From the NCBI GenBank assembly GCA_015501595.1, contig JADNRX010000371.1, positions 1-52,710 on the forward strand: 52,710 nt of DNA, given 5' to 3'. The notes under the pieces were generated by a model. It searched no databases, was not told the origin of the DNA, and saw only the letters and a list, made by a program, of their open reading frames with translations. This DNA is from Hymenopellis radicata (Eukaryota; Basidiomycota; Agaricomycetes; Agaricales; Physalacriaceae). The position numbers were made by a program, and so were the translations under genes. Each line of letters begins with the position of its first letter. Positions within the stretch are counted from its first letter, which is position 1. This document shows positions 35,098-45,216 of this stretch, piece by piece.

Positions 35098-35185
35098 AGC
35101 TACGTATAGGGGTACCTCTGTACCTGGCCTACCTGGCCTATGTAGACCTACGTAGACGTACGTACAATTTACAGTTTTCCCTGAT

Positions 35186-35350
35186 TGGCACTCGCTTTGT
35201 GTCCAGTAACCTGTAGCCCCTCTAGCCTACCGGTTAGACTGCAGCGCATAGCTCTGAACTCCGAATGAGCATCATTTATTTTCTTACTGCCAAGTGTAAG
35301 CTATTCATCCTTCTCCACTATGCTTCCACTTCGCGCTTGTCTTAGTCTCT
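35186..35350 (+). repeat. SINE-like dispersed repeat, copy 3, 3' part
   Basis: Resumes with GGCACTCGCTTTGTGTCCAG, the second D-arm-like motif TAGCCTACCGGTTAGACTG, the T-rich run and a tail CTATTCATCCTTCTCCACTA shared with copy 1. It completes the copy interrupted at 33537. Confidence 0.65.
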
Positions 35351-35749
35351 TGCCCGCATACCCCTCCCTTTATCAAGTGCCATATTTGGTGGCGACGCGA
35401 GCACGGTTCCAGATTTGTACGAGTACTGCCAAACTTTAATGTTGAAAAGTTTGGGATCCGATCACTTGGCAAGCGCCCAGGATGACCGGCGGTCGCATTA
35501 ACTGTCCAGCCTTCGCGCACACTTACTGACGGTCAGACTCTGATACGCAGTAGGGAGAAATGCGTAGGCGAAGGGAGATACACTGAGAAACTTAATGTGT
35601 CTTGAAATTCTCGGGGGGCCAATACGGTACCACAGACTCACACAGCGCCACACCCGACGCCACAGGCATTTACGGTCCTCCTCTGACATTTGCGTATGTG
35701 TTCTATGATCCTCGGAGCCAACTTCGCACACTGATCATGTTTCTGTAGC

Positions 35750-36860
35750 CGTGCTTTGCACTATACCGGGAACTTTGATGTCCTTCAAGAAGGATTAATC
35801 CGGCTGTATGGTTTGTTCTCATGCTATTGTTCTCTTCTAGGCGCGGCGCTGATTTCGTTCCCGACCTTCCCAATTCACAGACAACAACGTTCTACTTTCC
35901 TTCAGATTCGCGAGGCAACAATAGTAGTTGCCAGGTAGTTGCTTTGACGTTTCCTTTACCTCGTTCTGGATCTTCTCCTTGAAACACATCCGTGCAATTA
36001 AGTGGGGACGTAAATGATGTGAGTCCCCACAAAGCTTTGTTCTTGTGTCGTACGTAGAACAGCTTTATCCGAAGCCTTTCACCTCGTGTTTGATGCAGAA
36101 CAGTCTTCGTGCTTCCACATGTTTTGTCTTCATGGTTGACCTGTATCCGGATACAGTTAGGGACGGAATCGGTGCGAGTCTGTCCCCACCTCCCTTTCAA
36201 TCCCACTGTTGCCATCCTAGAAGATGATTTCAACGTTGATGCGCGATTGAGTGACCATCTACAGAAGGAGGTTATGATGTAGGTGCGCGCCTTTCAGAAG
36301 TGTGGTGTACTATAGCAGATTGCCGAATTCTCCACCGTTATCATTGACACCAGATTAAAGGTATATTGTTTGGCGATCGCCGGGACAATGACGTTCTAGT
36401 AACGGTATCGGTTTCTGTACTCCAATACTTGTCAAGGGAAGACTAAACAGGTTGGAAGGTTTGGTCTCATGCTATTGTTTTATCATGTATGTGATTGCAA
36501 GCGCTGGAACGATTCTTCCTTTCTCTACTTTCCAAAGTCGAAACAATGCTATTACGCCACCATTCATATAGTGTCAGGATAGCGTGGCAGCGTGGGACGT
36601 CAATAACAATAGCTTCGAGGTTTCCTTCAGCCCGTTTAGGCTGCCCTTGTGAGACCGTCTTCCGAGAATGAAGCAGGAACAGAAACTACGAGAACCAGGA
36701 CCGCTTCCACTACCATCGACGTAGCCCCCTTGTTGTAAACGCCGCGTCGTATCCAAGCTACTTGATGTGAATCAGTTGTGAATCAACGCCGTACGTATCG
36801 ACAGGGACGCATTTGTGAGAAAGTGTCCCCACAAACCATCGTCATTGTGTTAAGGTTGGT
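35750..36860 (+). repeat. Possible diverged tandem duplication
   Basis: Two segments about 650-800 bp apart share landmarks in the same order: GGTTTGTTCTCATGCTATTG at 35811 versus GGTTTGGTCTCATGCTATTG at 36459; CTACTTTCC near 35890 and 36525; GACGTTTCCTTTACC versus GAGGTTTCCTTCAGCC; GTCCCCACAAAGCTTTG at 36023 versus GTCCCCACAAACCATCG at 36828. No protein is recognised in either. The rest of 35350-37470 has no gene I can support, only unassigned frames such as the one at 36778-37191. Confidence 0.4.
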
Positions 36861-37474
36861 CTCCACGAACATTCGCGCTGCTGTTTCACTTTGGAGTAGA
36901 AAGTTTGAGGACGCCGTGAAGACGCATCCAGATTATCAATACCGATACTCGGATAGCACACGCGATGATGTAAAGAAAGACTATTCGAGAACGGAATCTT
37001 CCTGGCGGACGGATAGGAAGCCACGCCAATTGAGCAGACGGAGCTTGGCCCAGCGGCTGAGTTTTACATCACTCTTGTCCTGCAAAAATGCGCCACCGGC
37101 TGCAGGCCCTCAGACGCTAGTCGTGTACAGTAACTTCGGACATACCTTTATCTACACTGATGACATATCGTGTAATCATCCTCCGAGCTAGCTCGGCGTC
37201 GCTTGGAAGAGGAAGTTCGTCCTACGCGAATGGTCTATGGACGATTGAATAGAAAGAGATACAGACGAACCTTTCTAAGGATAGAGAGAATTTCCTTGTC
37301 GTGGACAACGGCGGTCTTCACACGTCTATTCTGCAAGAACCAATCATTAATGGCGTTCCTAGTCCCGACGACAACGCGAAGCGCACCGAAGAGTGAATAA
37401 GATTGTTGATAGCGGCGCAGGGCTGGTAAGTCTTTCGAACAATTCAGGATCTGTGTACTGTGCAGAGGAAATGG

Positions 37475-38490
37475 CTAACTTACCGGTTTAGCTTCGTCAA
37501 AAACCGGCCAAGATCTTGTCGGCGGTCGCAGAAAACTAGGTAGGGCATGCCATATCGACTGTCGGATGCCCCGGGGGTCCCGCATGTCGTTGTAAATAGA
37601 TGCTTTGAGGGAAATATGAAAGCCGCGTAAAGCAACACAACTCGGTTGGTTGTTCAGCCTTGAAGCAGTATCGGGGCGCCCACTTTGAAAATACGGGTCG
37701 AATGACAGTGGAGTGCTCTCCGAGGGACAGTCCTCAACCATCTTGATCCTCTCGGCGACGTCACCGACAACTTTAGGCACGGTGAGTGTCTTCGTGAAAC
37801 ACGGGTTCTGGATTTTCGTTTCGAACAGTCCCAAGACAAAATACGATGTCTTTTCGCATCCGGTGATCAACGTGAGGTTACCATTTTGCAGCTCTAAACT
37901 GTCAAGGTTCATAACATGGTAGTACCAAGTTGCGCCGTGTGTCATTGCGAGCCGTCGAAGCTTCGCCAAACCCGACAATGTGCAGTCCTGGGACGAACCA
38001 CCTAGAGGAAGCGCGCAGAACGCTCCGTTCGACGCGTGTGTCGAGAATTTGACTCTCTCGCGGCCACCGTCTCTGTAAGTTACATTAGGAATTGATACTA
38101 AAGGTGAAAGAAGTTATGTCACTCAGTCGGAGCCATAGGGTGCACTTCGAACTCATTTGTAGGACCCGTTGTCGCCCCGATGATAGTTGGACTTGGGAAT
38201 TGCGAAGGGTTAATGGTGTAGTCTATGCCTAGCTCCAAAGGACACGGCTTGTAGTCCTTTGGTAAATGCTGCCAATTTCGGGGATCATCGGCACCTTTGG
38301 TGACGTTGATCCCGACATAGAGAAGGGCGCCGGAGAGATCTAGGAGAACTAAGTCGCCAATTTGAGCGCCCTCCAGCGGCCAAGTAGGACTAGGATGTGG
38401 CTGCAAAGTCTCCGGGTCGAGTGGAGGGTAGCCACGAGCCTTTGAGTAGAGAAGGCGCGTATACTCGTCCTGGAAGGGTTTGGTGATCAT
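37475..38490 (-). CDS. Uncharacterised Agaricomycete family protein
   Basis: Exon 1 starts MITKPFQDEYTRLLYSKARG at 38490 and runs through YPPLDPETL, LEGAQIGDLVLLDLSGALLY and GADDPRNWQHLP to HPMAPTE. An intron (about 38073-38124, GTGACA...TTACAG) joins EDGGRERVKFSTHASNGAF. The second exon continues LSGLAKLRRLAMTHGATWYY, then NGNLTLITGCEKTSYFVLGL and ends ALRGFHISLKASIY ... PPTRSWPVFDEAKPVS. The order (KxxGYPL...GDxG-like strand, ADDPxN, then HGATWY and LITGxEKT) resembles a large soluble protein family found in many copies in Agaricomycetes, often annotated only as hypothetical. About 320 residues, intact, with no signal peptide, membrane segment or catalytic motif that I recognise. Confidence 0.65.
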
Positions 38491-39025
38491 GACTTGAGGG
38501 AGGGAAAGGAAGAATCAAAGTAGGACGCCTCATCCTATCCCTCGGGAGTGGGCACAAGAGCCACAATATGCAGGGACACAGCCTCGGTGGCTGATGTCAA
38601 TCGTTCCTGGGTGCCGGCTGGCTGCCGGCAGGCTTTGACACTTGCTTGAGTGCTTTGACTCCGTCTTTTCTCCATCCGTCATGATTGAACAGGTAAAAGC
38701 CTGCAAACTCCAGATCAACTCCCTGCTTTCTTTATCCGAGGTTTTCATGGCTCGGACTTCTGATCTGGCGAAACATTATGCTCACTGTCTAGCGAAACGC
38801 GTTGTTGGTCATCCCTCTACGAGGCTCGGATTATCAATCCATACCCTGCGTACATTGACGGTACATAGTAATCTTTTCGACGTCGCTTGGATTAAAGAAG
38901 AGGGCCGCCTACGTTACGGTTTCAGCACTGGGCGGGGCCCCGACCATTAGGGTGGCGTAAGAAATGGTTTGAAACTTTCTGACCGGTAGGTTACCAAGTC
39001 AGCCCGGAGGGCTCGGTTTTTTACG

Positions 39026-39048
39026 CGGTAATTTACCGCGTAAGTTAC
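39026..39048. repeat. Short perfect hairpin in the hAT element
   Basis: TTACGCGGTAA is followed after one base by its exact reverse complement TTACCGCGTAA. A related GGTAAATTACC lies near the other end (about 39550). Likely transposase-binding or structural subterminal repeats. Confidence 0.7.
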
Positions 39049-39198
39049 ATCACGTGACTCACTTCAGGTGCAATTTTTGCGCGCTGCGCGACGCGACGTG
39101 GCCGACGCTGACCGACACAATGCTGCCACGGAAGACCAGCTTCAGAGGAACATGCTATGTAACATTATGGCTCCCACTTTGTACTACAATATTACCTA

Positions 39199-39564
39199 CT
39201 AATCATAAGAAAAATTGTCAGATGTGGCCTCTGTTGTCGCTTCGTGTTCCTTCTCGGGCTCCTCAAGTCTAGCCTTCTTCTTTGGACCTCCCTCAGCCAC
39301 ATCCGTCAACTGCGACAGCGCTGCTGTGATTCGTGGGTGTGTGATAATTGCGAATGTGCCGAGCTCGAAAGGGCCATCAACGTGTGGAATCTCTTCAGAC
39401 GGCACATCTAGCCAGTCTTCGTCTTCCTCGTCATGTTCCGGGGGCTCCACCGCAATCTTTCTGTTGCCTGTCGGCTGAGGAGTCTTCTCAAACTGCCTCT
39501 GGATGGAGCTGAAACGTAGCGGAGCCGACTTGAACTTGCGAGATGGCTCGGTAAATTACCAGTA
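39199..39564 (-). pseudogene. Exon-like gene fragment carried inside the hAT element
   Basis: An open frame without its own Met runs inward from the subterminal repeat: EPSRKFKSAPLRFSSIQRQF, EKTPQPTGNRKIAVEPPEHD, an acidic EEDEDWLDVPSEEIPHVDGP, FELGTFAIITHPRITAALS, then a KKKARLEEPEKE basic/acidic tail and a stop at 39199. Composition and codon pattern look coding, and the mixed acidic and KKKAR clusters suggest the C-terminus of a nuclear protein. It lacks a start and upstream exons, so it is best read as a captured fragment, or the last exon of the transposon's own lost gene. No family is recognised. Confidence 0.5.
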
Positions 39565-39652
39565 AAATACAGTCACGTGACGCGTAAATTACGTGTAAAA
39601 TGACATGCAGTAAAGAACAAGCTGTTTCTTCCGCCACCCTACCGACCATACT

Positions 39653-39918
39653 AAACGGTATTGTGACTGTCTGCCGTAGCCAGCGTGACCTAACGGTTAA
39701 GCTGTAGCTCGTGGATGCGAAATACATAATGCCAACTGTTTTCTTGATACGCTAAACGCATATCCTCTCCACGGCACGCGTTCATTTCTCTCTTTGTAGG
39801 CCTACGTGCCAATCCCTTTTCCTCCCAACCGCTGGCCGCCGGTAGATTCTACTGACACTCTGTTTGTGTCCAGTAACCTGTAAGCCGCTCTAACCTAGCG
39901 GTTAGACGGCAGCGTGAA
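39653..39918 (+). repeat. SINE-like dispersed repeat, copy 4, truncated at both ends
   Basis: Starts abruptly at AACGGTATTGTGACTGTCTG, includes GTGACCTAACGGTTAAGCTG, TTTCTTGATACGCTAAACGC, GCTGGCCGCCGGTAGATTCT and CTAACCTAGCGGTTAGACGG, and stops at GCAGCG before unrelated sequence. The upstream part seen in the other copies is missing; the hAT element sits immediately before it. Confidence 0.65.
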
Positions 39919-40189
39919 ATGGATGAAGTCCAGCCTGTACTTTTGTATGCTACCTATCGCTGCTCAAGCGCTCAAGGTCGTTGAATCAAGACGGGAGCGA
40001 CAGGACAACTTACTCTTCAGGTCATCTTGTTGCAAGGTGACCAGGAGGGAGCAGTGGCCTTCACCGCTGATTCGACTCCCTTCTGGTGTCGACTGCCTAC
40101 TACGCGAGTCACGAAAGGTAGGCTTTAAACATTGTTCAATGTCGTATTGTTCGCACATCCTCCTCTGGTATGCTCCACTGAGAAACTCT

Positions 40190-40302
40190 CCGACAGCAGT
40201 GAAGGGTGCTAGCTAGCTGAAAACCGCGATGAGTGTTTTACAGAATGTGGACGCGTTTATCGACGTGGACCCATATGAGACCACGGATGCCCTTGGATGA
40301 GT
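40190..40302 (+). pseudogene. Fragment duplicated from the coiled-coil gene
   Basis: GCGATGAGTGTTTTACAGAA, GTGGACGCGTTTATC, GTGGACCCATATGAG and CGGATGCC match the 3' coding end of the gene at 28201-29176 (around 29080-29165) with several substitutions and an in-frame loss of about 18 bp between TTTATC and the GTGGACC block. Only about 110 bp are recognisable, preceded by GTGAAGGGTGCTAGC corresponding to 29056-29072. It is a non-functional copy. Confidence 0.7.
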
Positions 40303-40394
40303 TAATGTGTAGTGTACACTGGTTGAGTTTGAATGAAAGACAGTGTTTGAATTCACAACCAATCCGACCAATAACTTAAAAACTAGAAATATAA

Positions 40395-42265
40395 TTAGTT
40401 CGACACAATATTAGTCGTCATAACATCGAGAGCCGCCAACTGTCCCCAGGACGTGTAACCCTGTGGCGGTCCCGCCCAGGCCGATGAGTAGGAAGTTCCG
40501 TTGGCGGCCAAGTCGAGGAGAGCGTTGTACTGGACAACAGGTCAGTCTCAAGGATGCGTAGTACGGAGGTAGATATACCTGGACGTCACCGTAGCTGTGT
40601 ATGAGAATCCTCAAATCGTTGCTATCCGTCCTGATGAACACTTCGCCTAGTGCACGTATGAAGACGGCTACGACATCGACCCATCAGAATTGGGAATAAA
40701 GAAGACCTAAGATCCGCACATTTGAACCCAACACTATCGTTGTTCTCGTTCGGACTGGCGCCCTCAGTGATGATACCATCACTGCCTTGCCACGGGCCCG
40801 ACTTGACAGCCGTCGCCACTGTGTTGATCATCCTACGATATACACCGTCAGCTCTCATTCGTTCGTTCGGCTTGTCAACCCGACTCACAGAGAAGACCAA
40901 GCGGAATCCCAGTGACGGCCGCGAGCACGCTCAGCCCTTCGACAAACTTGCCGGTATTGTATGTGAACAACCAGCCCGCAGGCGAACGGGAACAGTCGTA
41001 CGCGCTGACCGAGTCGAGGACGATCCCGTCGCATTGATGTTGAGGTTCTTGATCCAGTTGGCACTGGCGATAGCGGCGTTGGTGTATTTGGAGTCGCCAG
41101 TGGCTTCGGCGAGGAATGCGGAAAGTCTGGTGAACCATTACGACGAAGTTCAAGATGGCCCAACGTGTGAACTTACGTCAAAATATAATCTGGAGGAGTC
41201 ATGTTAGATTGGAGAGCATGAACGTCAAATGCACTTGGACGTACCCAGTGGTGACAGAATTAATGCTCTGGTCATCGCTTGTTGGACGCTAGATGGGGTT
41301 TCGCAAGGTTCAGTTATCTACTCCCTGACTCTGCAGGAACACAAACCCAAAACACACCCCCAGCCATACTCTCTATCAATTTCATGAGTATCTTTGCATA
41401 GAGAAAACTGTCCCCAACTCACGCCCATCGCACGTCCCAGCCAATGTAAATCCCTTGTTCGGATTCGAGCCCGAATTTGCTTGATCTTGCGTGATGACAC
41501 TAAACACATGGTCGCGTTAGACCTTAGTGTCACATATGGCTCGCACATGCGTACTAGTTTGAAACGTGGTTCCAGACATCAATCGCGTGTTGCAGGAGGT
41601 TATTGTCCTAGAAACAAGGTCGCGTTCAGAGCAAAAACACTGGACGATGGAAAAAACACGTACTCCATACGCCCGATACGCGTACACAGCGCTCTGAGCC
41701 CACCACATCGCGTCGTCATTGTACTGCCAAAAAATGAGGATGAGATCGTCATCAAGCAAAACAGGATAATTACCCTACAAAACAGTCAGCAAGTTTTCAG
41801 TCGAAGACTGGGACACGGCTACCCACCCCCATTGATCGTAGTTAGCACGAAGGCTGAACACCGTGTTGAGCATGTTCACGACCTGTGCCTGGTTGGTCGT
41901 TCCCCCAGAGAGGTAGTCGGTGTTAGCCATCGCGGAGTAGACGTTGCCCGATTGCCAATAGCCTATGCCTGGAAACGCGTCAAAGTAAGCGATGAGGTGG
42001 GATAGATCGGGTTCAGCGTGGCTTGCCGTTGAATTCGCCCGTGGCAGTGTTGAGTTGGGGCAGGATGGTATTGATGGCGGCTTGTGCGATGGAGATGCGT
42101 TCGTCCTTGCCACGCGAGTTGCTGAATTTCTAGAGAAAAACAGAGTTGAGTACTGTAATACCATCACAAGGCTATACTTACTCGCCATGACAGCGGCACA
42201 CCAAGGTCTTGAGCATAAGTTGCCCCGACAGAAAGGCCAATAAATAGAGAAGTTTTGAAAAGCAT
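40395..42265 (-). CDS. Glycoside hydrolase family 76 protein, secreted
   Basis: A signal peptide MLFKTSLFIGLSVGATYAQ starts at 42265. Exons read KFSNSRGKDERISIAQAAIN ... TGEFNG / IGYWQSGNVYSAMANTDYLS ... NYDQWGW / YNDDAMWWAQSAVYAYRAYG / DNNLLQHAIDVWNHVSNY / VITQDQANSG ... TCDG / QSMAGGVFW / RPTSDDQSINSVTTG / LAEATGDSKYTNAAI ... / DCSRSPAGWLFTYNTGKFVE ... / GPWQGSDGIITEGASPNENN / ... LGEVFIRTDSNDLRILIHSY / YNALLDLAANGTSYSSAWAG ... TNIVSN. YNDDAMWW is the catalytic Asp-Asp pair typical of GH76 endo-alpha-1,6-mannanases, which act on fungal or bacterial mannan. One intron (about 41968-42030) uses a GC-AG pair. Two frame offsets flank the LSAFLAEATGD block (about 41121 and 41029). Confidence 0.88.
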
Positions 42266-43119
42266 CGTTGGGAAGAAGGAACAATGCAGCGCAAGGCTGA
42301 CCGTATCACTTTTATAGCGTCCAACACCTGAAACGTTGATGGGGGACCCTGCTCCAACGCAAATTGCAACATCTCCGAAGTTCCGAACGGCCTTGGAGAA
42401 GGGTGGAAGTATAATCAGGAGGCCTCGTCGTACATGCAGCGGTACAGGCAGGTGATTGAAGTGCATGAGGATGTGAGAGCTTCAGCATGGACATCGCATC
42501 ATATTCGAGTTACCAACAGTGCGGCCTAGGGCGTGTAGCCTGGACTGACGTCAAGCGATGAAAGAGAGTGCATCACGAAAAGATGTTTCGTGTTTGACGG
42601 TAAATCCTGAGGCGAAACTATATGGGGCAGCCTGCATTGCGGGTGTACGATTCAGATCTGTGGACAGTAGAAGTCAGACTTGGTGAACATGAAAAAAAAA
42701 ATCAATAGATGGAAACAACTCACATATGCATTGTCAATATCAAAAATATGTGTGTGGCCTGGCATTGCCATGATTTGGCCTGAAGCCTCCAGCAGGATTA
42801 AGAAGTGAGCAGATGTCAGTGGCAATATGTCAGTTAATTCGGGTGCTGGACAAGCCTCCTTCAACCTTAGATATCAACACAGGGAGGGCATCGTCAGAAC
42901 TAAATCTAAGCTGAATCCCATGATGATTGTTGGAGAAAGAGCCAGTAATAACCTTAACCCTAAACTACCTGGCTATTTCGGACGATCACCTTCCCTTTTT
43001 GGATTGGCCTCCATTCAGAAATCGGAGCATGCGAGGCGCGCGTCATCCTCGCCCACCTTGTCTTCCTTCCACCACCATCTCGATTCGTCCAGCTTTCCGA
43101 CTCCCATTTTGGCCACGGA
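42266..43119. other. Divergent promoter region of GH76 and anoctamin genes
   Basis: The two genes point away from each other across 850 bp. No recognisable protein. A minus frame at 42652-42864 has a hydrophobic piece (CFHLLIFFFMFTKS) but no supporting structure; the plus stretch 42827-43119 contains the leader of the anoctamin gene. Confidence 0.45.
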
Positions 43120-45216
43120 ATGCCGCCACGCGTGGACCTCGTTATCGTCGTCCGGACGCTCCCTAAAGGGGCGGTAGATAAATCGAAACAAGTCTTGGTT
43201 CAACGGTCGCAAGAGGCTGAGAGGCAATACACTCGCCTCACTAAGGAACTGAAAGGAGAAGGTTTGAATGTCGTCGCTAGGCGAGGCGAAGATGTTGGTG
43301 AAATCCTCGTTTTCGTTGGATGTTCAGACGAATTGTTGACGTATGTTCATTTCTCAAGTCAATTTCTTTGACATATTTCGTGATTCCTTACTGATTTATT
43401 CGTAGGAAATCTTTTCCTCTTCATAATCCATGCTCTGCGGATCGTATCCAATTCGTTCACTCTCTCGTCACGTCGCTTGGGATTCGGCCAAAATCCATAG
43501 AATGGGACATGGTCGATAGCATCATGTGTATCCACGACACGGACTTTAACCACAAGTGGATCCATGCTTGGACATCCCGCTCCGCGTTCAGTTCTACTTC
43601 GACTTTCTCAGACAAGGTTATAAGCAATCAGGTCTGTTCCGCGAGCTCGTAGTCTTTGCTTTCACTGACTTCTCGTATAGTTTGGGCCCACTATTGCTCT
43701 CTATTTTACGTTCCTCAAAACCTACACCAATTTCCTCGTTGTTCCTGCTGTCCTGGGCCTTACATCCTACTTCCTCGGCATGCCCTACTCGCCCCTCTAC
43801 TCCGCTGCCCTGTTACTCTGGAGCGTGACGTTTGTCGAATGGTGGCGAGCCCAAGAACCGGCTACCCAGTCAATCTCCTCCGAACAGAAATTGGAAACTG
43901 ATTGGTGGCGCAAAGATCTTCGCAGGCTTACCAGCCTCCCCATGATTCTCCTTTCCGCGTCACTCCTTGTCGCGCTCCTCACGTCCATCTTTGTATTTGA
44001 AGCGTTCGTCACAAAACTCTACACAGGTCCTGGCCAGAAGATTGTGGCTTCTCGCCGACGTTGTTATTCGTCGTGCTTGTACCCAAATTCATGGCAGTGT
44101 ATCAGGCTCTGGCTAAGAGACTGACGCAATGGGAGTTGGACACCGATAGCGAAGGCGAGGATTTTGAGCAAGCACGCACCAAGAAAGTGTTCTCCATGTC
44201 GGCGCTCGTTGCTTATCTTGGGCTCGGCTTGAGCGCGTTTGTATACGTGCCATTTGGAGAGGTGTCATGAACGTTGTCGAGGCGTACTTTCTGCCCTTCC
44301 TCAGCGACCCCCAAGCTGGCGAAGTGCATGCTATGGCATCGTCGACTGCTGCCAAACTGAATCCAAAGCGGCTGGAGGAGCAGATGTTCGCGTACACGGT
44401 GACGAACCAGATCTCCAACACATTCGTTGAGGTCGGACTACCATTCGTCTTGCGCAAGGTAGAAGCGTGGAGAAGTGCCAAGAAGAAAGATGGATGGCGT
44501 CGCCCAAGAAGCGTGTGGTGTTCGCTGATGAACGACCAATGGAGGAAAATGAGCGGCTGTTTTGGAGCAGGTGCGGAAGGAGGTGGCGCTTCCCGAGTAC
44601 GACCTGTCGAGCGACTACAACGAGATGGTAACTCAGTTTGGATACGTCGTGTTGTGGAGTGCTGCGTGGCCGCTTGCGGGGTTATGGCGTTCATCAACAA
44701 TATCGTGGAACTGCGGTCGGACGCGTTCAAGATCGTCACGCATACGCGTAGACCGCTTCCTTCCTCGCAGTCGTCACCTCCAACAATTGGCGCCTGGCTG
44801 GATGCGTTGGTCGCGCTTACTTGGCTCGGCGCAGTCATAAACGCAGCGCTGGTGTACATGTTCCATCCTTGGACGGATACGAAGAAGTGTGCGTCTACCG
44901 TGACAAGATGCACGAGGAGATGTTCAATTCGACGTTGAGCGGACTCAAGCCTGTAGAAATGGACGAATACGCGGAGGTGAAGGAGCTGATGAAGACGGCA
45001 TTGTTGATCGCCCTGGCTGCGTCGCACGGGTATATGCTTGTTCGCTCATTGGTGAGGCATGTGGTGGGTCGGATTGTGGCTACCTCTGTGAGGCCTCCCG
45101 TGTCTGCTTCTGTATCTAGCAGTGGATTGGGTGAGAAGGAGGATGTGCAGTGGTCGGCGTTCTGGGAATACGATGAGGGTGTCGATGAGATTCGGCGGGT
45201 TGTGAAGGAGGCGTAG
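43120..45216 (+). CDS. Anoctamin / TMEM16-family membrane protein
   Basis: The start is MPPRVDLVIVVRTLPKGAVD. An N-terminal cytosolic domain (GLNVVARRGEDVGEILVFVG, an intron about 43339-43407, then SFPLHNPCSADRIQFVHSLV, IHDTDFNHKWIHAWTS) is followed by FGPTIALYFTFLKTYTNFLV and a series of membrane helices: LLLWSVTFVEWWRAQEPATQ, SLPMILLSASLLVALLTSIF, TLLFVVLVPKFMAVYQALAK, LVAYLGLGLSAFVYVPFGE. The diagnostic stretch is LPEYDLSSDYNEMVTQFGYV, VMAFINNIVELRSDAFKI, then IGAWLDALVALTWLGAV and YEEVCVYRDKMHEEMFN. Fungal members (Ist2, afTMEM16) are ER-plasma membrane tethers or lipid scramblases. At least six single-base losses shift the frame (about 44050, 44262, 44492, 44560, 44680, 44867), mostly within short runs, yet the protein continues in each next frame. 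Confidence 0.92.

Larger units (their letters stand above)
33538..35185. mobile_element. Non-autonomous inverted-repeat transposon, probably hAT-like
   Basis: The ends are ATCAGGGAAA at 33538 and TTTCCCTGAT at 35176-35185, a perfect 10-bp inverted repeat. It splits copy 3 of the dispersed repeat, and the flanks TTGACAC (left) and TTGGCAC (right) look like a 7- or 8-bp target duplication with one mismatch; the boundary is ambiguous by one or two bases. CAGGG-type ends with a duplication of this size fit the hAT superfamily. Both subterminal zones are packed with TACGTAG/CTACGTA motifs, which probably bind a transposase. No transposase is encoded: the only long frame is low-complexity. Movement would need enzyme supplied in trans. 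Confidence 0.65.
38948..39641. mobile_element. hAT-type non-autonomous element with 8-bp target duplication
   Basis: The element begins TAGGGTGGCGTAAGAAA and ends with the reverse complement of TAGGGTGGCGGAAGAAA (16 of 17 bases match). It is flanked on both sides by the identical octamer CCGACCAT (38940-38947 and 39642-39649), the target duplication length of hAT transposons. Subterminal zones on both sides carry GTAATTTACC and CACGTGAC motifs. The 694-bp interior has no transposase but holds an exon-like reading frame on minus. A mobile unit this short would depend on a transposase encoded elsewhere. Confidence 0.85.

Noticed and set aside
36778..37191. 137-codon plus frame in the duplicated region
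   Set aside because: No family, start context or splice support; kept only as an unassigned frame.
44113..45027. 304-codon minus frame opposite anoctamin
   Set aside because: Antisense of a strongly recognisable anoctamin; sequence has no protein-like features.
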